Shown: piece by piece, positions 36,132-45,942 of the stretch | Numbering within the stretch: position 1 is the stretch's first letter | How the letters are laid out: the number at the start of each line of letters is the position of its first letter | Assembly (NCBI RefSeq): GCF_014836755.1 | Contig: NZ_JACSQF010000011.1 | Location: 62,001 to 126,000, forward strand | Source: Oerskovia merdavium | GTDB taxonomy: Bacteria > Actinomycetota > Actinomycetes > Actinomycetales > Cellulomonadaceae | Length of the DNA stretch: 64,000 nucleotides | Reading direction: 5' to 3' | Notes under the pieces: model-generated | The model's input: only the letters and a program-made list of their open reading frames with translations | What the model was told of the DNA's origin: nothing | Databases searched by the model: none | Position numbers and translations under genes: made by a program

Positions 36132-36379
36132 CCGGCAGCACGACCGCACGACCGCACGACGACATGAAGAGCTGGACGACGAGGACCTGACGCTCCCGCA
36201 GGACGAGGCCTCCTCCCGCCCGGTCTGGCGCACTTCCCCGGTGCCAGAACGGACGCGGTGGGAGACCTGGTCCGGCGGCGCGGCACGGCTTCACCGGCAC
36301 CACGTACGACAGGCAGACACCGAGGACCATGCATCACCCCACGAGCAGCACGACGAGCACCGACCAGGAAGGAGGCGTC

Positions 36380-37402
36380 ATGTCCACACCTCGCAGCACG
36401 TCAGGAGCGGGAGCGGAGGACCGGCACGTCCCGGTGCTCCTCCAACGGTGCGTCGACCTCCTCGCGCCGGCCCTCGTGGCCCCCGGCTCGGTCCTGGTCG
36501 ACTGCACGCTCGGCATGGGCGGGCACACCGAGGCCGTCCTGGAGCAGATCCCCACGGCCCGGGTGATCGGCATCGATCGTGACACGCAGGCCATCGCACT
36601 GGCCTCCGAACGGCTCGCCCGGTTCGGTGACCGGTTCCAGGCCGTGCACGCGGTCTACGACGAGATCGGCGACGTGATCGCCGACCTCGGCCTGCCGTCC
36701 GTCCAGGGGGTGCTGATGGACCTGGGCGTCTCGTCGCTGCAGATCGACGAGTCGGAGCGTGGCTTCTCCTACGCCCACGACGCGCCGCTCGACATGCGCA
36801 TGGACGCGACCACGGGTCTCACGGCCGCCGACGTCCTCAACACCTACGACGAGCGCGACCTGGTCCGGATCCTGCGGGAGTACGGCGAGGAGCGCTTCGC
36901 GCAGCGCATCGCCCGCGCGGTGATCCGCCGCCGAGAGGTCGAGCCGTGGACCCGCAGCGCGGCGCTCGTGGACCTCGTGCGTGCCAACATCCCGGCCGCG
37001 ACCCGCAAGACCGGCGGCAACCCGGCCAAGCGCACCTTCCAGGCGCTGCGGATCGAGGTCAACGGCGAGCTCGAGGTGCTCGAGCGCGCGGTCCCGGCCG
37101 CCGTCGAGGCGCTCGCGGTCGGTGGGCGCATCGTCGTCGAGTCGTACCAGTCCCTCGAGGACCGCATCGTCAAGCGTGAGCTGGCACGCGGTGCGACGTC
37201 GAGCGCGCCGGCGGGGCTGCCCGTCGAGCCCGAGACCCACAAGCCGTACCTGAAGCTGCTCGTCCGTGGGGCCGAGGAGGCCCCGGCGGACGAGCTCGAG
37301 CACAACCCGCGCTCCGCGTCGGTGCGCCTGCGCGCCGCCGAACGGCTGCGTCCCACACCTGATCACCTGCGACACCGCAACCGAGGGGAGAAGCACTCAT
37401 GA
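36380..37402 (+). CDS. rsmH: 16S rRNA (cytosine1402-N4)-methyltransferase RsmH
   Basis: RsmH (MraW) methylates N4 of C1402 in 16S rRNA. The 340-residue protein has the family motifs [85 protein letters not shown] and [14 protein letters not shown]. The ATG at 36380 has AAGGAGG just before it. A second in-frame ATG at 36329 is possible but has no ribosome site. The 248-base gap after mraZ holds short GCACGACC repeats but no gene. Confidence 0.96.
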   Translation: MSTPRSTSGAGAEDRHVPVLLQRCVDLLAPALVAPGSVLVDCTLGMGGHTEAVLEQIPTARVIGIDRDTQAIALASERLARFGDRFQAVHAVYDEIGDVIADLGLPSVQGVLMDLGVSSLQIDESERGFSYAHDAPLDMRMDATTGLTAADVLNTYDERDLVRILREYGEERFAQRIARAVIRRREVEPWTRSAALVDLVRANIPAATRKTGGNPAKRTFQALRIEVNGELEVLERAVPAAVEALAVGGRIVVESYQSLEDRIVKRELARGATSSAPAGLPVEPETHKPYLKLLVRGAEEAPADELEHNPRSASVRLRAAERLRPTPDHLRHRNRGEKHS

Positions 37403-37842
37403 GCTCACGACAGGCTGCGGCGCGTCCTCTGTCGACGCCGGCCCCCGCCCCTGCCCGCCGTGCGCCCCTCACTGCGCTCCCGGGTGGTGCCGCCGGGCGC
37501 TCCTCGCGCCCGCGGCTCGAGGCGGTCCGTGCGCCGCTCCAGGTACGTTCTCGGATTCCGTTCCTCGTCCTGTGCATGTCGATCCTCGCTGCGGCGCTCC
37601 TGGGTGCTTTGCTGTTGAACACCACGATGGCCAACGGCTCGTACCAGATGTCGAAGCTCCGGACGGAGGCAGGTGTGCTCGAGCAGGACACGCAGGCTCT
37701 CGACGCCCAGCTCCGGGCGGCCCAGACGTCGCTGCCGGACCGCGCGGTCGCGCTCGGGATGGTCGAGTCGGACGTGACCACGATGCTCCGCCTCTCCGAC
37801 GGTGCGGTCATCGGCGCCCCGGAGGCGGGAAGCACGCCGTGA
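37399..37842 (+). CDS. ftsL: cell division protein FtsL-like
   Basis: A 147-residue single-pass protein in the ftsL position. It has a basic Pro/Ala-rich cytoplasmic tail of about 50 residues, one membrane helix ([21 protein letters not shown]), and a short extracytoplasmic coiled coil ([20 protein letters not shown]). Its partners are FtsQ and FtsI/FtsW in septal synthesis. Sequence conservation is low in this family, so the call rests on topology and location. It overlaps rsmH (ATGA) and ftsI (GTGA). Confidence 0.85.
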   Translation: MSSRQAAARPLSTPAPAPARRAPLTALPGGAAGRSSRPRLEAVRAPLQVRSRIPFLVLCMSILAAALLGALLLNTTMANGSYQMSKLRTEAGVLEQDTQALDAQLRAAQTSLPDRAVALGMVESDVTTMLRLSDGAVIGAPEAGSTP

Positions 37843-40100
37843 CCGGTGGGACGGGGCGCAGGACCGGCGAGAGCTCGCCGCGTCCTTCCGCGTCGTCCCG
37901 GGCGGCGGGCACCACGACCACCGGCTCGGCCCACCAGGGGACGACTCGCCGTTCGCCGGCCACCTCTCGTGAGGGCGCGCCCCGCAGCTCGAGCGGTACG
38001 GGAGCTCCTCGCCGCACCTCCGCTCCCGGGGTGGAGCGCGGCTCAGGGTCGGCGACCGCGAGCCAGCGCGACCGGGCCAGCAAGGCCGCCACCGGCAACC
38101 CGGCGGGCACGCCGCGCACGACAGGCAAGGCACGAACGACCGGGAAGACGCCGTCGACCGGGAAGACGGCCGTGACCGGCAAGGTCTCCACAGCAAAGCC
38201 CCGAGGCGCCTCGACCTCCCCCCGGACGACGACGCTCACGCCGCGTGCCGGAGGCGGGTCGGGCGGCGGACGAGGCGTGGGACGACCTGCGACCGCGGCC
38301 GTCGCCAGTCCTGCGCGGCCGGAGAAACGGCAGCGCTGGGTCATGGCCGTCGCGCTCCTGGTCCTGCTCGTCTTCGCCGGCCGCCTCGTCTACCTGCAGG
38401 TCGTCATCGGCCCCAGTCTCGCCGCCAGCGCAGAGGCGACGCGTACCCAGTCCCACGTGACCCTCGCGCACCGCGGTGACATCACGGATGCCGACGGCGT
38501 GGTCCTCGCCACGTCGATCGACCGGTACACGGTCTCGGCGGACCAGGCGACGATCCCGGACTTCGTCCCCTCGAAGCGGCACACGATCGACGGGAAGGCG
38601 GTCGAGGAGAAGGGGGCCGTCGGGCTGGCCAAGCTGCTCGCACCGATCCTGGACCGCTCCGCCCCCGAGCTCGCGGCCGAGCTCAGCGGGACCAACGGGC
38701 GCGTGAACCGCAACGTGCTGCTGGCCAAGGGCGTGGTGCCCGAGGTCCAGCGGCAGATCGCCGAGCTCGGGGTCTCGGCCTACATCGGCACGCGGCTCAC
38801 GACGACCCGGACCTACCCAGCGGGGACCACCGCGGGCAACATCGTCGGGTACGTGGGCGAGGACGAGACGACCGAGAACGTGATCGGCCGCGGCGGGATC
38901 GAGGCCGCCTACGACGACCTGCTCACCGGCACACCGGGCAGCGAGAGCTTCGAGCGCGCGGGCGGAGCCGGCGGGGTCCGGATCCCGGGCAGCACGCAGG
39001 AGACCGTCGAGGCCGTCCCGGGGAGCTCGGTCGCCCTGACCCTCGTGCGGGACATCGGCTGGAAGGCGCAGGACGCGGTCGACAAGGCCGTGGCCGAGAC
39101 CGGGGCCGACTACGCGATCGCCGTGGTGCAGGACGTGAAGACCCAGGAGGTCCTTGCGCTCGCCGACTCGGGGGCGATCGACCCGAACGACCGGTCCGAC
39201 GCGCGCGTCGCGGACGGCAGCCGTGCGGTCAAGGACGTGTTCGCGCCCGGATCGACGGGCAAGGTCATCACGATGGCCGCCGCGATCGAGGAGGGCCTGG
39301 CGACCCCCGCGAGCCAGTACGAGGTGAACGACACCTACACGACGGCCAACGGGCAGTCGTTCCGTGACTCGCACTCGCACGCCATGGAGCGCATGACCCT
39401 GGCGGGCATCCTCGCGCAGTCCTCGAACACCGGGACGGTCATGGTCGGCCAGGACATCCCCCGGCAGCAGCGCGAGGACTACCTGCGCAAGTTCGGCTTC
39501 GGTGCCAAGACGGGCCTCGGCCTCCCCGGCGAGTCCGCGGGCATCCTCGGATCGTCGGACGGCTGGGACGGGCGCAAGGAGTACGAGGTCCTGTTCGGGC
39601 AGGGTATCGCCGTCAACGCCGTGCAGGCCACGAGCGTGTTCTCCACGATCGCGAACGGCGGGGTGCGGGTCGCACCGACGCTGCTCAAGGGCACCACGGG
39701 GCCCGACGGCGTGTTCGTCCCCGCGCCGGTGCGGGAGACCACGCAGGTCGTCTCGGAGTCGACCGCGGACCAGGTCCTGCACATGATGGAGGCCGTCGTC
39801 GAGGAGGGGTCGGGCACCGAGGCGGCGATCGAGGGCTACCGGGTCGCAGGCAAGACGGGCACGGCGGAAGAGGTCGGGGCGGGTGGCGGCCTGACGGACA
39901 TCATGGCCTCGTTCATCGGTGTGGCCCCCGCGGACGACCCGCAGTACACGGTCGCGGTCTTCCTCAAGAACCCTCGGACCAACATCTTCGGCGGCATGGT
40001 CGCGGCGCCGGTGTTCAAGGACCTGATGAGCTTCACGCTCCAGAACCGGAACGTCCCCCCGAGCTCGTCGGTCGAGGCGCCGTACCCGACGACCTGGTGA
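37839..40100 (+). CDS. ftsI: septal peptidoglycan transpeptidase FtsI (PBP3)
   Basis: A 753-residue class B penicillin-binding protein. The cytoplasmic N-terminus is an unusual ~165-residue Thr/Ser/Gly/Arg tail with TGK-based near-repeats at about 90-115. One membrane helix lies at 168-188. The PBP dimer domain is followed by the transpeptidase domain with Ser472-x-x-Lys475 (APGSTGK), Ser528-Ser-Asn530 and Lys672-Thr-Gly674. It cross-links septal peptidoglycan with the glycosyltransferase FtsW. GTG 37839 overlaps the ftsL stop. A 225-base gap follows, then a separate murE promoter. Confidence 0.95.
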   Translation: MTGGTGRRTGESSPRPSASSRAAGTTTTGSAHQGTTRRSPATSREGAPRSSSGTGAPRRTSAPGVERGSGSATASQRDRASKAATGNPAGTPRTTGKARTTGKTPSTGKTAVTGKVSTAKPRGASTSPRTTTLTPRAGGGSGGGRGVGRPATAAVASPARPEKRQRWVMAVALLVLLVFAGRLVYLQVVIGPSLAASAEATRTQSHVTLAHRGDITDADGVVLATSIDRYTVSADQATIPDFVPSKRHTIDGKAVEEKGAVGLAKLLAPILDRSAPELAAELSGTNGRVNRNVLLAKGVVPEVQRQIAELGVSAYIGTRLTTTRTYPAGTTAGNIVGYVGEDETTENVIGRGGIEAAYDDLLTGTPGSESFERAGGAGGVRIPGSTQETVEAVPGSSVALTLVRDIGWKAQDAVDKAVAETGADYAIAVVQDVKTQEVLALADSGAIDPNDRSDARVADGSRAVKDVFAPGSTGKVITMAAAIEEGLATPASQYEVNDTYTTANGQSFRDSHSHAMERMTLAGILAQSSNTGTVMVGQDIPRQQREDYLRKFGFGAKTGLGLPGESAGILGSSDGWDGRKEYEVLFGQGIAVNAVQATSVFSTIANGGVRVAPTLLKGTTGPDGVFVPAPVRETTQVVSESTADQVLHMMEAVVEEGSGTEAAIEGYRVAGKTGTAEEVGAGGGLTDIMASFIGVAPADDPQYTVAVFLKNPRTNIFGGMVAAPVFKDLMSFTLQNRNVPPSSSVEAPYPTTW

Positions 40101-40313
40101 CGGGCGGGCCCGAGGCGAGGTCCGCCGTCGGCGCGGGCGCGCCGCCGAGCGCCGCCCAGGGTTCGCTCGGCCGCACGGCGACCCCGAGGGGCCGTCCCGG
40201 CCCCTGGGCAGGCCGGCGGGAGTTCGGCGTACCCTGCCACGGCCGCGCGTGAAGGTCCCGTGAAGTACCGGGTCCGGGCCCACCAGCCGACCGGTGGGGA
40301 CCACGATGCACGG

Positions 40314-40319
40314 TAAGTT
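40314..40319 (+). promoter_or_regulatory. -10 element of leaderless murE
   Basis: TAAGTT is six bases before the GTG of murE at 40326, at the end of the only sizeable gap in this part of the cluster. It should start a separate transcript for murE to ftsQ. Confidence 0.5.
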
Positions 40320-40325
40320 CTACTC

Positions 40326-41957
40326 GTGACATCCCCGATCGACCGCCTTCGTCCCACCGCGTCCGCACACCACTCCGCTCAGGACCTCGCGACCACCTTC
40401 GAGCTCACGGTCGGCACCGGACGAACGGCCCCCGACGCCGGTCCCGGCGCGCTCGCGGGCGTCGAGATCTGGTCGGTGGCCTCGGACAACCGCGTGGTGG
40501 CCGACGGCGACCTCTTCGTCGCGCTGCCCGGTGCGAGCGCGCACGGCGCGACCTTCGCGAGCGGTGCGATCGACCGCGGCGCCCGCGCCGTCCTGACGGA
40601 CCCGCGCGGTGCCCTCCTCCTCGACGAGGCGGGCGAGCGTCGGGTCCCGGTCCTCGTGACCGACGACCCCCGGAACCTCCTGGGCCCGGTCGCCGCCTGG
40701 GTCTACGGGGCGCCGGCCGAGCACCTGACGACGTTCGCCGTGACGGGCACCAACGGCAAGACCACGACGACGTACCTGATCGACCACGTCCTGCGTGCGC
40801 TGGGCTGGAAGGGCGGCCTGATCGGCACGGTCGAGATGCGCTCGGGCGACCGCGTGCTCCCGAGCCGGCTCACCACGCCGGAGGCCGCGGACCTGCAGGC
40901 TCTCCTGGCCACCATGCGCGAGGACGGCGTGGGCACGCTCGCGATGGAGGTCTCCTCGCACGCGCTGTCGCTGCACAGGGTCGACGGCATCGTCTTCGAC
41001 GTGGCCGGGTTCACGAACCTGAGCCAGGACCATCTCGACTTCCACGGCGACCTCCAGGAGTACTTCGACGCCAAGGCCGCGCTGTTCACCCCGGAGCACG
41101 CCCGTCGCGGCGTCGTCGTCGTCGACGACGCCTGGGGCCGGCGCATGACCGAGGCGGCGACGATCCCCGTCGCGACGCTGTCGGTGGCGGGCGAGCGGAC
41201 GGACGCGGACTGGACGGTCACGGACGTGGTCGCCGACGGCGCGGCCGGCAGCGCGTTCACGCTGCGGCACCGCGACGGCCGGGAGATCCGCACGACGACG
41301 GCGCTGCCCGGGGGCTTCAACGTCGCCAACGCGGCGCTCGCCCTCGCCATGGTCCTCGAGGCGGGAGCGGACGTGCGCGACGTGCGCGCCGCGCTCGAGG
41401 CCGCAGGCGGTGTCAGCGCGGCCGTCCCCGGACGCATGGAGGTCGTGGGCACGTCCCCCCGCGTCGTGGTGGACTTCGCGCACAACACCGACGCGCTCTC
41501 GCTCGCGCTGGCCGCGCTGCGTCCCACGACCGAGGGGCGCCTGGTCGTGGTGTTCGGTGCCACGGGTGACCGCGACAAGGGCAAGCGCCCGCGCATGGGC
41601 GCGGTCGCGGTCGAGGGCGCCGACGTCGTCGTCGTGACCGACGACGACCCGCACGGCGAGGACCCGGCCTCGATCCGTGCCGAGGTGCTCGCCGGGGCGC
41701 TCGCCGCGCGGGACGTGGCGGACGGTGCGCACGCACCGGGCGTGCCGGCGAGGACAGTGACCGAGGTCGCGCCCCGGGCCGCCGCGATCCGTGACACGAT
41801 CCGGGAGGCCGGTCCGCAGGACACGGTGCTGATCGCCGGCAGGGGCCACGAGGTCTGGCAGGAGATCGCCGGGGTGGACCATGCCCTGGACGACAGGGTG
41901 GAGGCGCGGGCCGCACTGGCCGAGCGCGACGAGACGACGAAGGAGCACGGAGCATGA
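40326..41957 (+). CDS. murE: UDP-MurNAc-tripeptide synthetase MurE (probably Lys/Orn-adding)
   Basis: A 543-residue Mur ligase that adds the third amino acid of the peptidoglycan stem. The ATP loop is VTGTNGKTTTTYLI near 140, the carbamylated-Lys region VSSHALSLHRV, and HNTDALSLAL lies in the C-terminal domain. The diagnostic DNPR motif of meso-DAP enzymes is replaced by Asp440-Asp-Pro-His443 (TDDDPHGEDP), with no Arg to hold the second DAP carboxylate. I infer Lys or Orn as the substrate. The GTG at 40326 is leaderless-type. It overlaps murF as ATGA. Confidence 0.94.
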   Translation: MTSPIDRLRPTASAHHSAQDLATTFELTVGTGRTAPDAGPGALAGVEIWSVASDNRVVADGDLFVALPGASAHGATFASGAIDRGARAVLTDPRGALLLDEAGERRVPVLVTDDPRNLLGPVAAWVYGAPAEHLTTFAVTGTNGKTTTTYLIDHVLRALGWKGGLIGTVEMRSGDRVLPSRLTTPEAADLQALLATMREDGVGTLAMEVSSHALSLHRVDGIVFDVAGFTNLSQDHLDFHGDLQEYFDAKAALFTPEHARRGVVVVDDAWGRRMTEAATIPVATLSVAGERTDADWTVTDVVADGAAGSAFTLRHRDGREIRTTTALPGGFNVANAALALAMVLEAGADVRDVRAALEAAGGVSAAVPGRMEVVGTSPRVVVDFAHNTDALSLALAALRPTTEGRLVVVFGATGDRDKGKRPRMGAVAVEGADVVVVTDDDPHGEDPASIRAEVLAGALAARDVADGAHAPGVPARTVTEVAPRAAAIRDTIREAGPQDTVLIAGRGHEVWQEIAGVDHALDDRVEARAALAERDETTKEHGA

Positions 41958-43357
41958 TCGAGCTGACTGCGGCGGAGGTCGCCGCAGCGACCGGAGGACG
42001 GCTCGCCGCCGACCCGGACGTGAGGGTGACCGGCTCGGTCGTCATCGACTCCCGGCTCGCGGGACCCGGAGCGCTCTTCGTGGCGCTGCCCGGTGAGCAC
42101 GTCGACGGGCACGACTACGTCCCCGTCGCTGTCGGCAACGGCGCTGCGCTCGTCCTGGCGGCCCGTGACGTCGACGCCCCCGCCGTCGTGGTCGAGGACG
42201 TCCAGGTCGCCCTCGGGGCCCTTGCGCGTGAGGTCCTGCGCCGGTTGCGCTCGACCGGCGACGTCAAGGTGGTCGGCATCACCGGCTCGGTCGGCAAGAC
42301 GACCACCAAGGACCTCCTCGGGCAGCTCCTGACGCCGCACGGGCCGACCGTCGTGCCGCGCGGCTCGTTCAACAACGAGATCGGCCTGCCGCTCACGGTG
42401 CTCGAGGCCGACGCCTCGACCCGTTTCCTCGTCCTCGAGATGGGGGCCAGCGGCATCGGTCACCTGACCTACCTGACGCAGATCGCGCCGCCCGACGTCT
42501 CGGTCGTCCTCGCCGTGGGCAGCGCCCACCTGGGCGAGTTCGGCGGGATCGAGGCCGTGGCCACGGCCAAGGCCGAGATCGTCGCGGGGCTCGCCCCGGG
42601 CGGTACCGCGGTCCTCAACGCCGACGACCTGCGGGTCGTCGCGATGGCCGGCGCCGCGCCGGGCCCGGTCGTGACGTTCGGGACCATCCCCACGGCGGAC
42701 GTGCGCGCCGAGAACATCGGCATGGACCGCTCGGGCTGCGCGTCGTTCGACCTGCGCGTGCGCGGTGCCGAGCCCGTCACCCACCCGGTCCAGCTCCGCC
42801 TCGTGGGCGAGCACCACATCTCCAACGCGCTCGCGGCGGCCGCCGCGGCGATCCAGGTGGGGATCGACGCGGGGACGGTCGCGGCGGGCCTGAACCAGGC
42901 CACTGCTGTCAGCCCGCACCGCATGGCGGTCACGCAGCGCCCCGACGGCATCACGGTGATCGACGACTCCTACAACGCGAACCCCGACTCGATGCGCGCG
43001 GCTCTCAAGGCGCTCGCGGTCATGGCAGGGCGCGAGCGGCGGTCGGTCGCGGTCCTGGGCGAGATGCTGGAACTCGGGCCCGACTCGCGCGCCGCTCACG
43101 ACGAGATCGGCCGTCTCGTGGTCCGATTGAACATCAAGCTGCTCGTCGTGGTCGGTGACGGTGCCGGCGGCATCCACGACGGCGCCACCCAAGAGGGGTC
43201 CTGGGGCGATGAGACTCGGTTCGTACCTGACGTCGAGGCGGCCTCCGCGCTGCTGCGTGACGAGCTCCTTCCCGGCGACGTGGTCCTGGTGAAGTCCTCG
43301 AACGGCTCGGGCCTGTGGCGCCTGGGCGACGAGCTCGCGGGCGAGGTGCGCGCATGA
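41954..43357 (+). CDS. murF: UDP-MurNAc-pentapeptide synthetase MurF
   Basis: MurF joins D-Ala-D-Ala to the UDP-MurNAc tripeptide. The 467-residue protein shows the N-terminal [22 protein letters not shown], the ATP loop [14 protein letters not shown] near 113, [24 protein letters not shown] and the C-terminal [11 protein letters not shown]. Start and stop overlap the neighbouring murE and mraY genes by 4 nt each. Length and motifs are standard. Confidence 0.96.
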   Translation: MIELTAAEVAAATGGRLAADPDVRVTGSVVIDSRLAGPGALFVALPGEHVDGHDYVPVAVGNGAALVLAARDVDAPAVVVEDVQVALGALAREVLRRLRSTGDVKVVGITGSVGKTTTKDLLGQLLTPHGPTVVPRGSFNNEIGLPLTVLEADASTRFLVLEMGASGIGHLTYLTQIAPPDVSVVLAVGSAHLGEFGGIEAVATAKAEIVAGLAPGGTAVLNADDLRVVAMAGAAPGPVVTFGTIPTADVRAENIGMDRSGCASFDLRVRGAEPVTHPVQLRLVGEHHISNALAAAAAAIQVGIDAGTVAAGLNQATAVSPHRMAVTQRPDGITVIDDSYNANPDSMRAALKALAVMAGRERRSVAVLGEMLELGPDSRAAHDEIGRLVVRLNIKLLVVVGDGAGGIHDGATQEGSWGDETRFVPDVEAASALLRDELLPGDVVLVKSSNGSGLWRLGDELAGEVRA

Positions 43358-44454
43358 TCGCGATCCTCGTCTCCGCGTGCGTCTCGCTGCTCGTCGCGCT
43401 CCTGGGCACCCCGCTCTTCATCAAGTTCCTGATCCGTCGCAACTACGGCCAGTTCGTCCGCCAGGACGGCCCGACGGCGCACTTCACCAAGCGTGGGACG
43501 CCCACCATGGGCGGGGTCGTCATCATCGGGGCGACCCTGATCGGCTGGGCGATGTCCTACGTCGTGTCCTCGATCGTGTCGGAGACGCCCCGGACCCCGA
43601 GCATCTCGGCGATCCTGGTGCTCTTCCTCATGACCGGTCTGGGGCTCGTCGGGTTCTTCGACGACTTCACCAAGATCCGCAAGCAACGGAGCCTCGGCCT
43701 CTCGCCGCGCGCCAAGATCATCGGCCAGGGCATCGTGGGCATCACGTTCGCGGTGCTGGCCCTGCAGTTCCCCAACGAGAACTTCCGCACGCCGGCCTCG
43801 ACGCACATCTCGTTCCTGCGGGACACCAACCTGGACCTGGCCTTCGCGGGGGCGACGATCGGTCTGATCCTGTTCGTGCTCTGGGCCAACTTCCTCATCA
43901 CGGCGTGGTCGAACGCGGTCAACCTGACGGACGGGCTCGACGGCCTGGCCACGGGGGTCTCGATCATCGTCTTCGGCTCCTACATCCTCGTGAGCATCTG
44001 GCAGCTCAACCAGAGCTGCCAGGTCATCGAGGCCGCAGGGCCTCGCTGCTACGAGGTCCGTGATCCGCAGGACCTCGCGATCGTCGCGGCCGCGATCATG
44101 GGCGCGTGCGTCGGGTTCCTGTGGTGGAACGCGAGCCCCGCGAAGATCTTCATGGGCGACACGGGGTCCCTCGCCCTCGGCGGCGCCCTGGCCGGTCTGA
44201 CGATCCTGTCCCGCACCGAGATCCTCGCGGTCATCATCGGCGGGCTGTTCGTCCTCATCGTGCTCTCCGACGTGATCCAGATCGGCTACTTCAAGATGAC
44301 GGGCAAACGCGTCTTCAAGATGGCCCCGCTGCACCACCACTTCGAGCTCTCGGGCTGGGGAGAGGTCACGATCGTCATCAGGTTCTGGCTGATCGCCGGG
44401 CTGTTCGCGGGGCTCGGCCTCGGGATCTTCTACGCCGAATGGGTGGTCAGCTAG
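43354..44454 (+). CDS. mraY: phospho-MurNAc-pentapeptide transferase MraY
   Basis: MraY makes lipid I by transferring phospho-MurNAc-pentapeptide to undecaprenyl phosphate. The 366-residue polytopic membrane protein has the conserved [16 protein letters not shown], the Asp pair in [33 protein letters not shown] and [11 protein letters not shown]. About ten membrane helices are visible. A loop at about 212-235 contains two Cys residues ([14 protein letters not shown]), which might form an extracellular disulfide. The ATG overlaps the murF stop. Confidence 0.97.
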   Translation: MIAILVSACVSLLVALLGTPLFIKFLIRRNYGQFVRQDGPTAHFTKRGTPTMGGVVIIGATLIGWAMSYVVSSIVSETPRTPSISAILVLFLMTGLGLVGFFDDFTKIRKQRSLGLSPRAKIIGQGIVGITFAVLALQFPNENFRTPASTHISFLRDTNLDLAFAGATIGLILFVLWANFLITAWSNAVNLTDGLDGLATGVSIIVFGSYILVSIWQLNQSCQVIEAAGPRCYEVRDPQDLAIVAAAIMGACVGFLWWNASPAKIFMGDTGSLALGGALAGLTILSRTEILAVIIGGLFVLIVLSDVIQIGYFKMTGKRVFKMAPLHHHFELSGWGEVTIVIRFWLIAGLFAGLGLGIFYAEWVVS

Positions 44455-45938
44455 TGCCGGAGGACTCCGTCCCCTCTCCTGCTCCGCTCGGCCTGGCCGT
44501 CCCGTGGGCACAGGCCCGGGTCCTGGTCGCGGGGCTCGGGGTCTCCGGGCGCGCGGCCGTCCGGGCGTTGCGCGACGCGGCGAAGGTGGCCTCGGTCCTC
44601 ACGGTGGACCGTTCGGCGTCCGACGCCGACGTGCAGGGCGAGTCGGGTGTGGACCTGGGCCAGGTCGACCTGGTCGTCGCCTCCCCGGGGTGGGCGCCGT
44701 CGTCGGCCCTGCTGGTCGCCGCACGCGAGGCGGGCGTGCCCGTCTGGAGCGAGGTCGAGCTGGCCTGGGCGCTGCGCGTCCCGCGCGCGGACGGGTCGTA
44801 CGCGCCGTGGCTCGCGGTCACGGGGACGAACGGCAAGACCACCACGGTCGAGATGCTGGCCTCGATCCTGACCGCGGCCGGCCTCCGGACGGCGGCCGTG
44901 GGCAACGTCGGCACCCCCGTGGTCGTCGCCGCGCTCGATCCGGGGCTGGACGTCCTCGCGGTCGAGCTCTCGAGCTTCCAGCTGCACTTCACGCACAGCA
45001 TGTCGGTCCAGGCGGGGGCCGTCCTCAACGTCGCGGCGGACCACCTCGACTGGCACGGCTCGCTCGACGCCTACGCCGCGGACAAGGGCCGCATCTACGA
45101 GCGCGCCCAGGTCGCGTGCGTCTACAACGTCGCCGACCCTCGCACCGAGCACCTCGTCCGCGAGGCGGACGTGCTCGAGGGGGCTCGTGCGATCGGGTTC
45201 ACGGTCGGAGCGCCTGCTCGCGCCCAGCTCGGGGTCATCGAGGACGTCCTCGTGGACCGCGCGTTCCACGCGGCGCCCGACGACCCGGCTCGCCACCGCA
45301 GCGCCCAGGAGCTCGCGACGTTCGCGGACCTGGCCCACCTCGCGGGTCCCGGGGGCACCGTCCCCGTCCACGTGGTCGCGGACGCGCTCGCGGCGGCGGC
45401 CCTCGCGCGCGCTCACGGCGTGAGCGCGCAGGCGGTCCGCGACGGCCTGCGCGCGTTCCGTCCGGGGGCGCACCGCATCCAGCGTGTCGCGGTGGTCGAC
45501 GGCGTGACGTACGTCGACGACTCGAAGGCGACCAACCCGCACGCGGCCTCGGCCTCGCTCGGCGCCTACGAGGCCGGCACGGTGGTCTGGATCGCGGGCG
45601 GCCTCGCCAAGGGGGCGACGTACGACGAGCTCGTGCGCGCGCGTCTGTCCCGCCTGCGTGCCGTGGTGCTGATCGGCGCCGACCCGGCACCGATCGCGAG
45701 TGCACTGGCCCGACACGCACCCGACGTCCCCGTGGTCCGCATCGATCCCGGTGACACTGGGACGGTGATGCAGCGCGCCGTCGAAAGTGCCCGGGACCTG
45801 GCGGTCCCCGGGGACACCGTCCTGCTCGCCCCCGCCAGCGCGTCGATGGACCAGTTCTCGTCGTACGCCGCCCGGGGCGAGGCGTTCGCGCAGGCCGCAC
45901 GGTCGTTGGTAGGCGCCGAGACCACGCTGGGAGGGTAG
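44454..45938 (+). CDS. murD: UDP-MurNAc-L-alanine:D-glutamate ligase MurD
   Basis: MurD adds D-Glu to UDP-MurNAc-L-Ala. The 494-residue protein has an N-terminal Rossmann part (VLVAGLGVSGRAAVRAL), the ATP loop VTGTNGKTTTVEML near 123, VELSSFQLHF, NVAADHLDWHGS and the C-terminal DDSKATNPHAA. Its GTG at 44454 shares one base with the mraY TAG stop, so they are closely coupled. It ends four bases before ftsW. Confidence 0.96.
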   Translation: MPEDSVPSPAPLGLAVPWAQARVLVAGLGVSGRAAVRALRDAAKVASVLTVDRSASDADVQGESGVDLGQVDLVVASPGWAPSSALLVAAREAGVPVWSEVELAWALRVPRADGSYAPWLAVTGTNGKTTTVEMLASILTAAGLRTAAVGNVGTPVVVAALDPGLDVLAVELSSFQLHFTHSMSVQAGAVLNVAADHLDWHGSLDAYAADKGRIYERAQVACVYNVADPRTEHLVREADVLEGARAIGFTVGAPARAQLGVIEDVLVDRAFHAAPDDPARHRSAQELATFADLAHLAGPGGTVPVHVVADALAAAALARAHGVSAQAVRDGLRAFRPGAHRIQRVAVVDGVTYVDDSKATNPHAASASLGAYEAGTVVWIAGGLAKGATYDELVRARLSRLRAVVLIGADPAPIASALARHAPDVPVVRIDPGDTGTVMQRAVESARDLAVPGDTVLLAPASASMDQFSSYAARGEAFAQAARSLVGAETTLGG

Positions 45939-45942
45939 TCCG

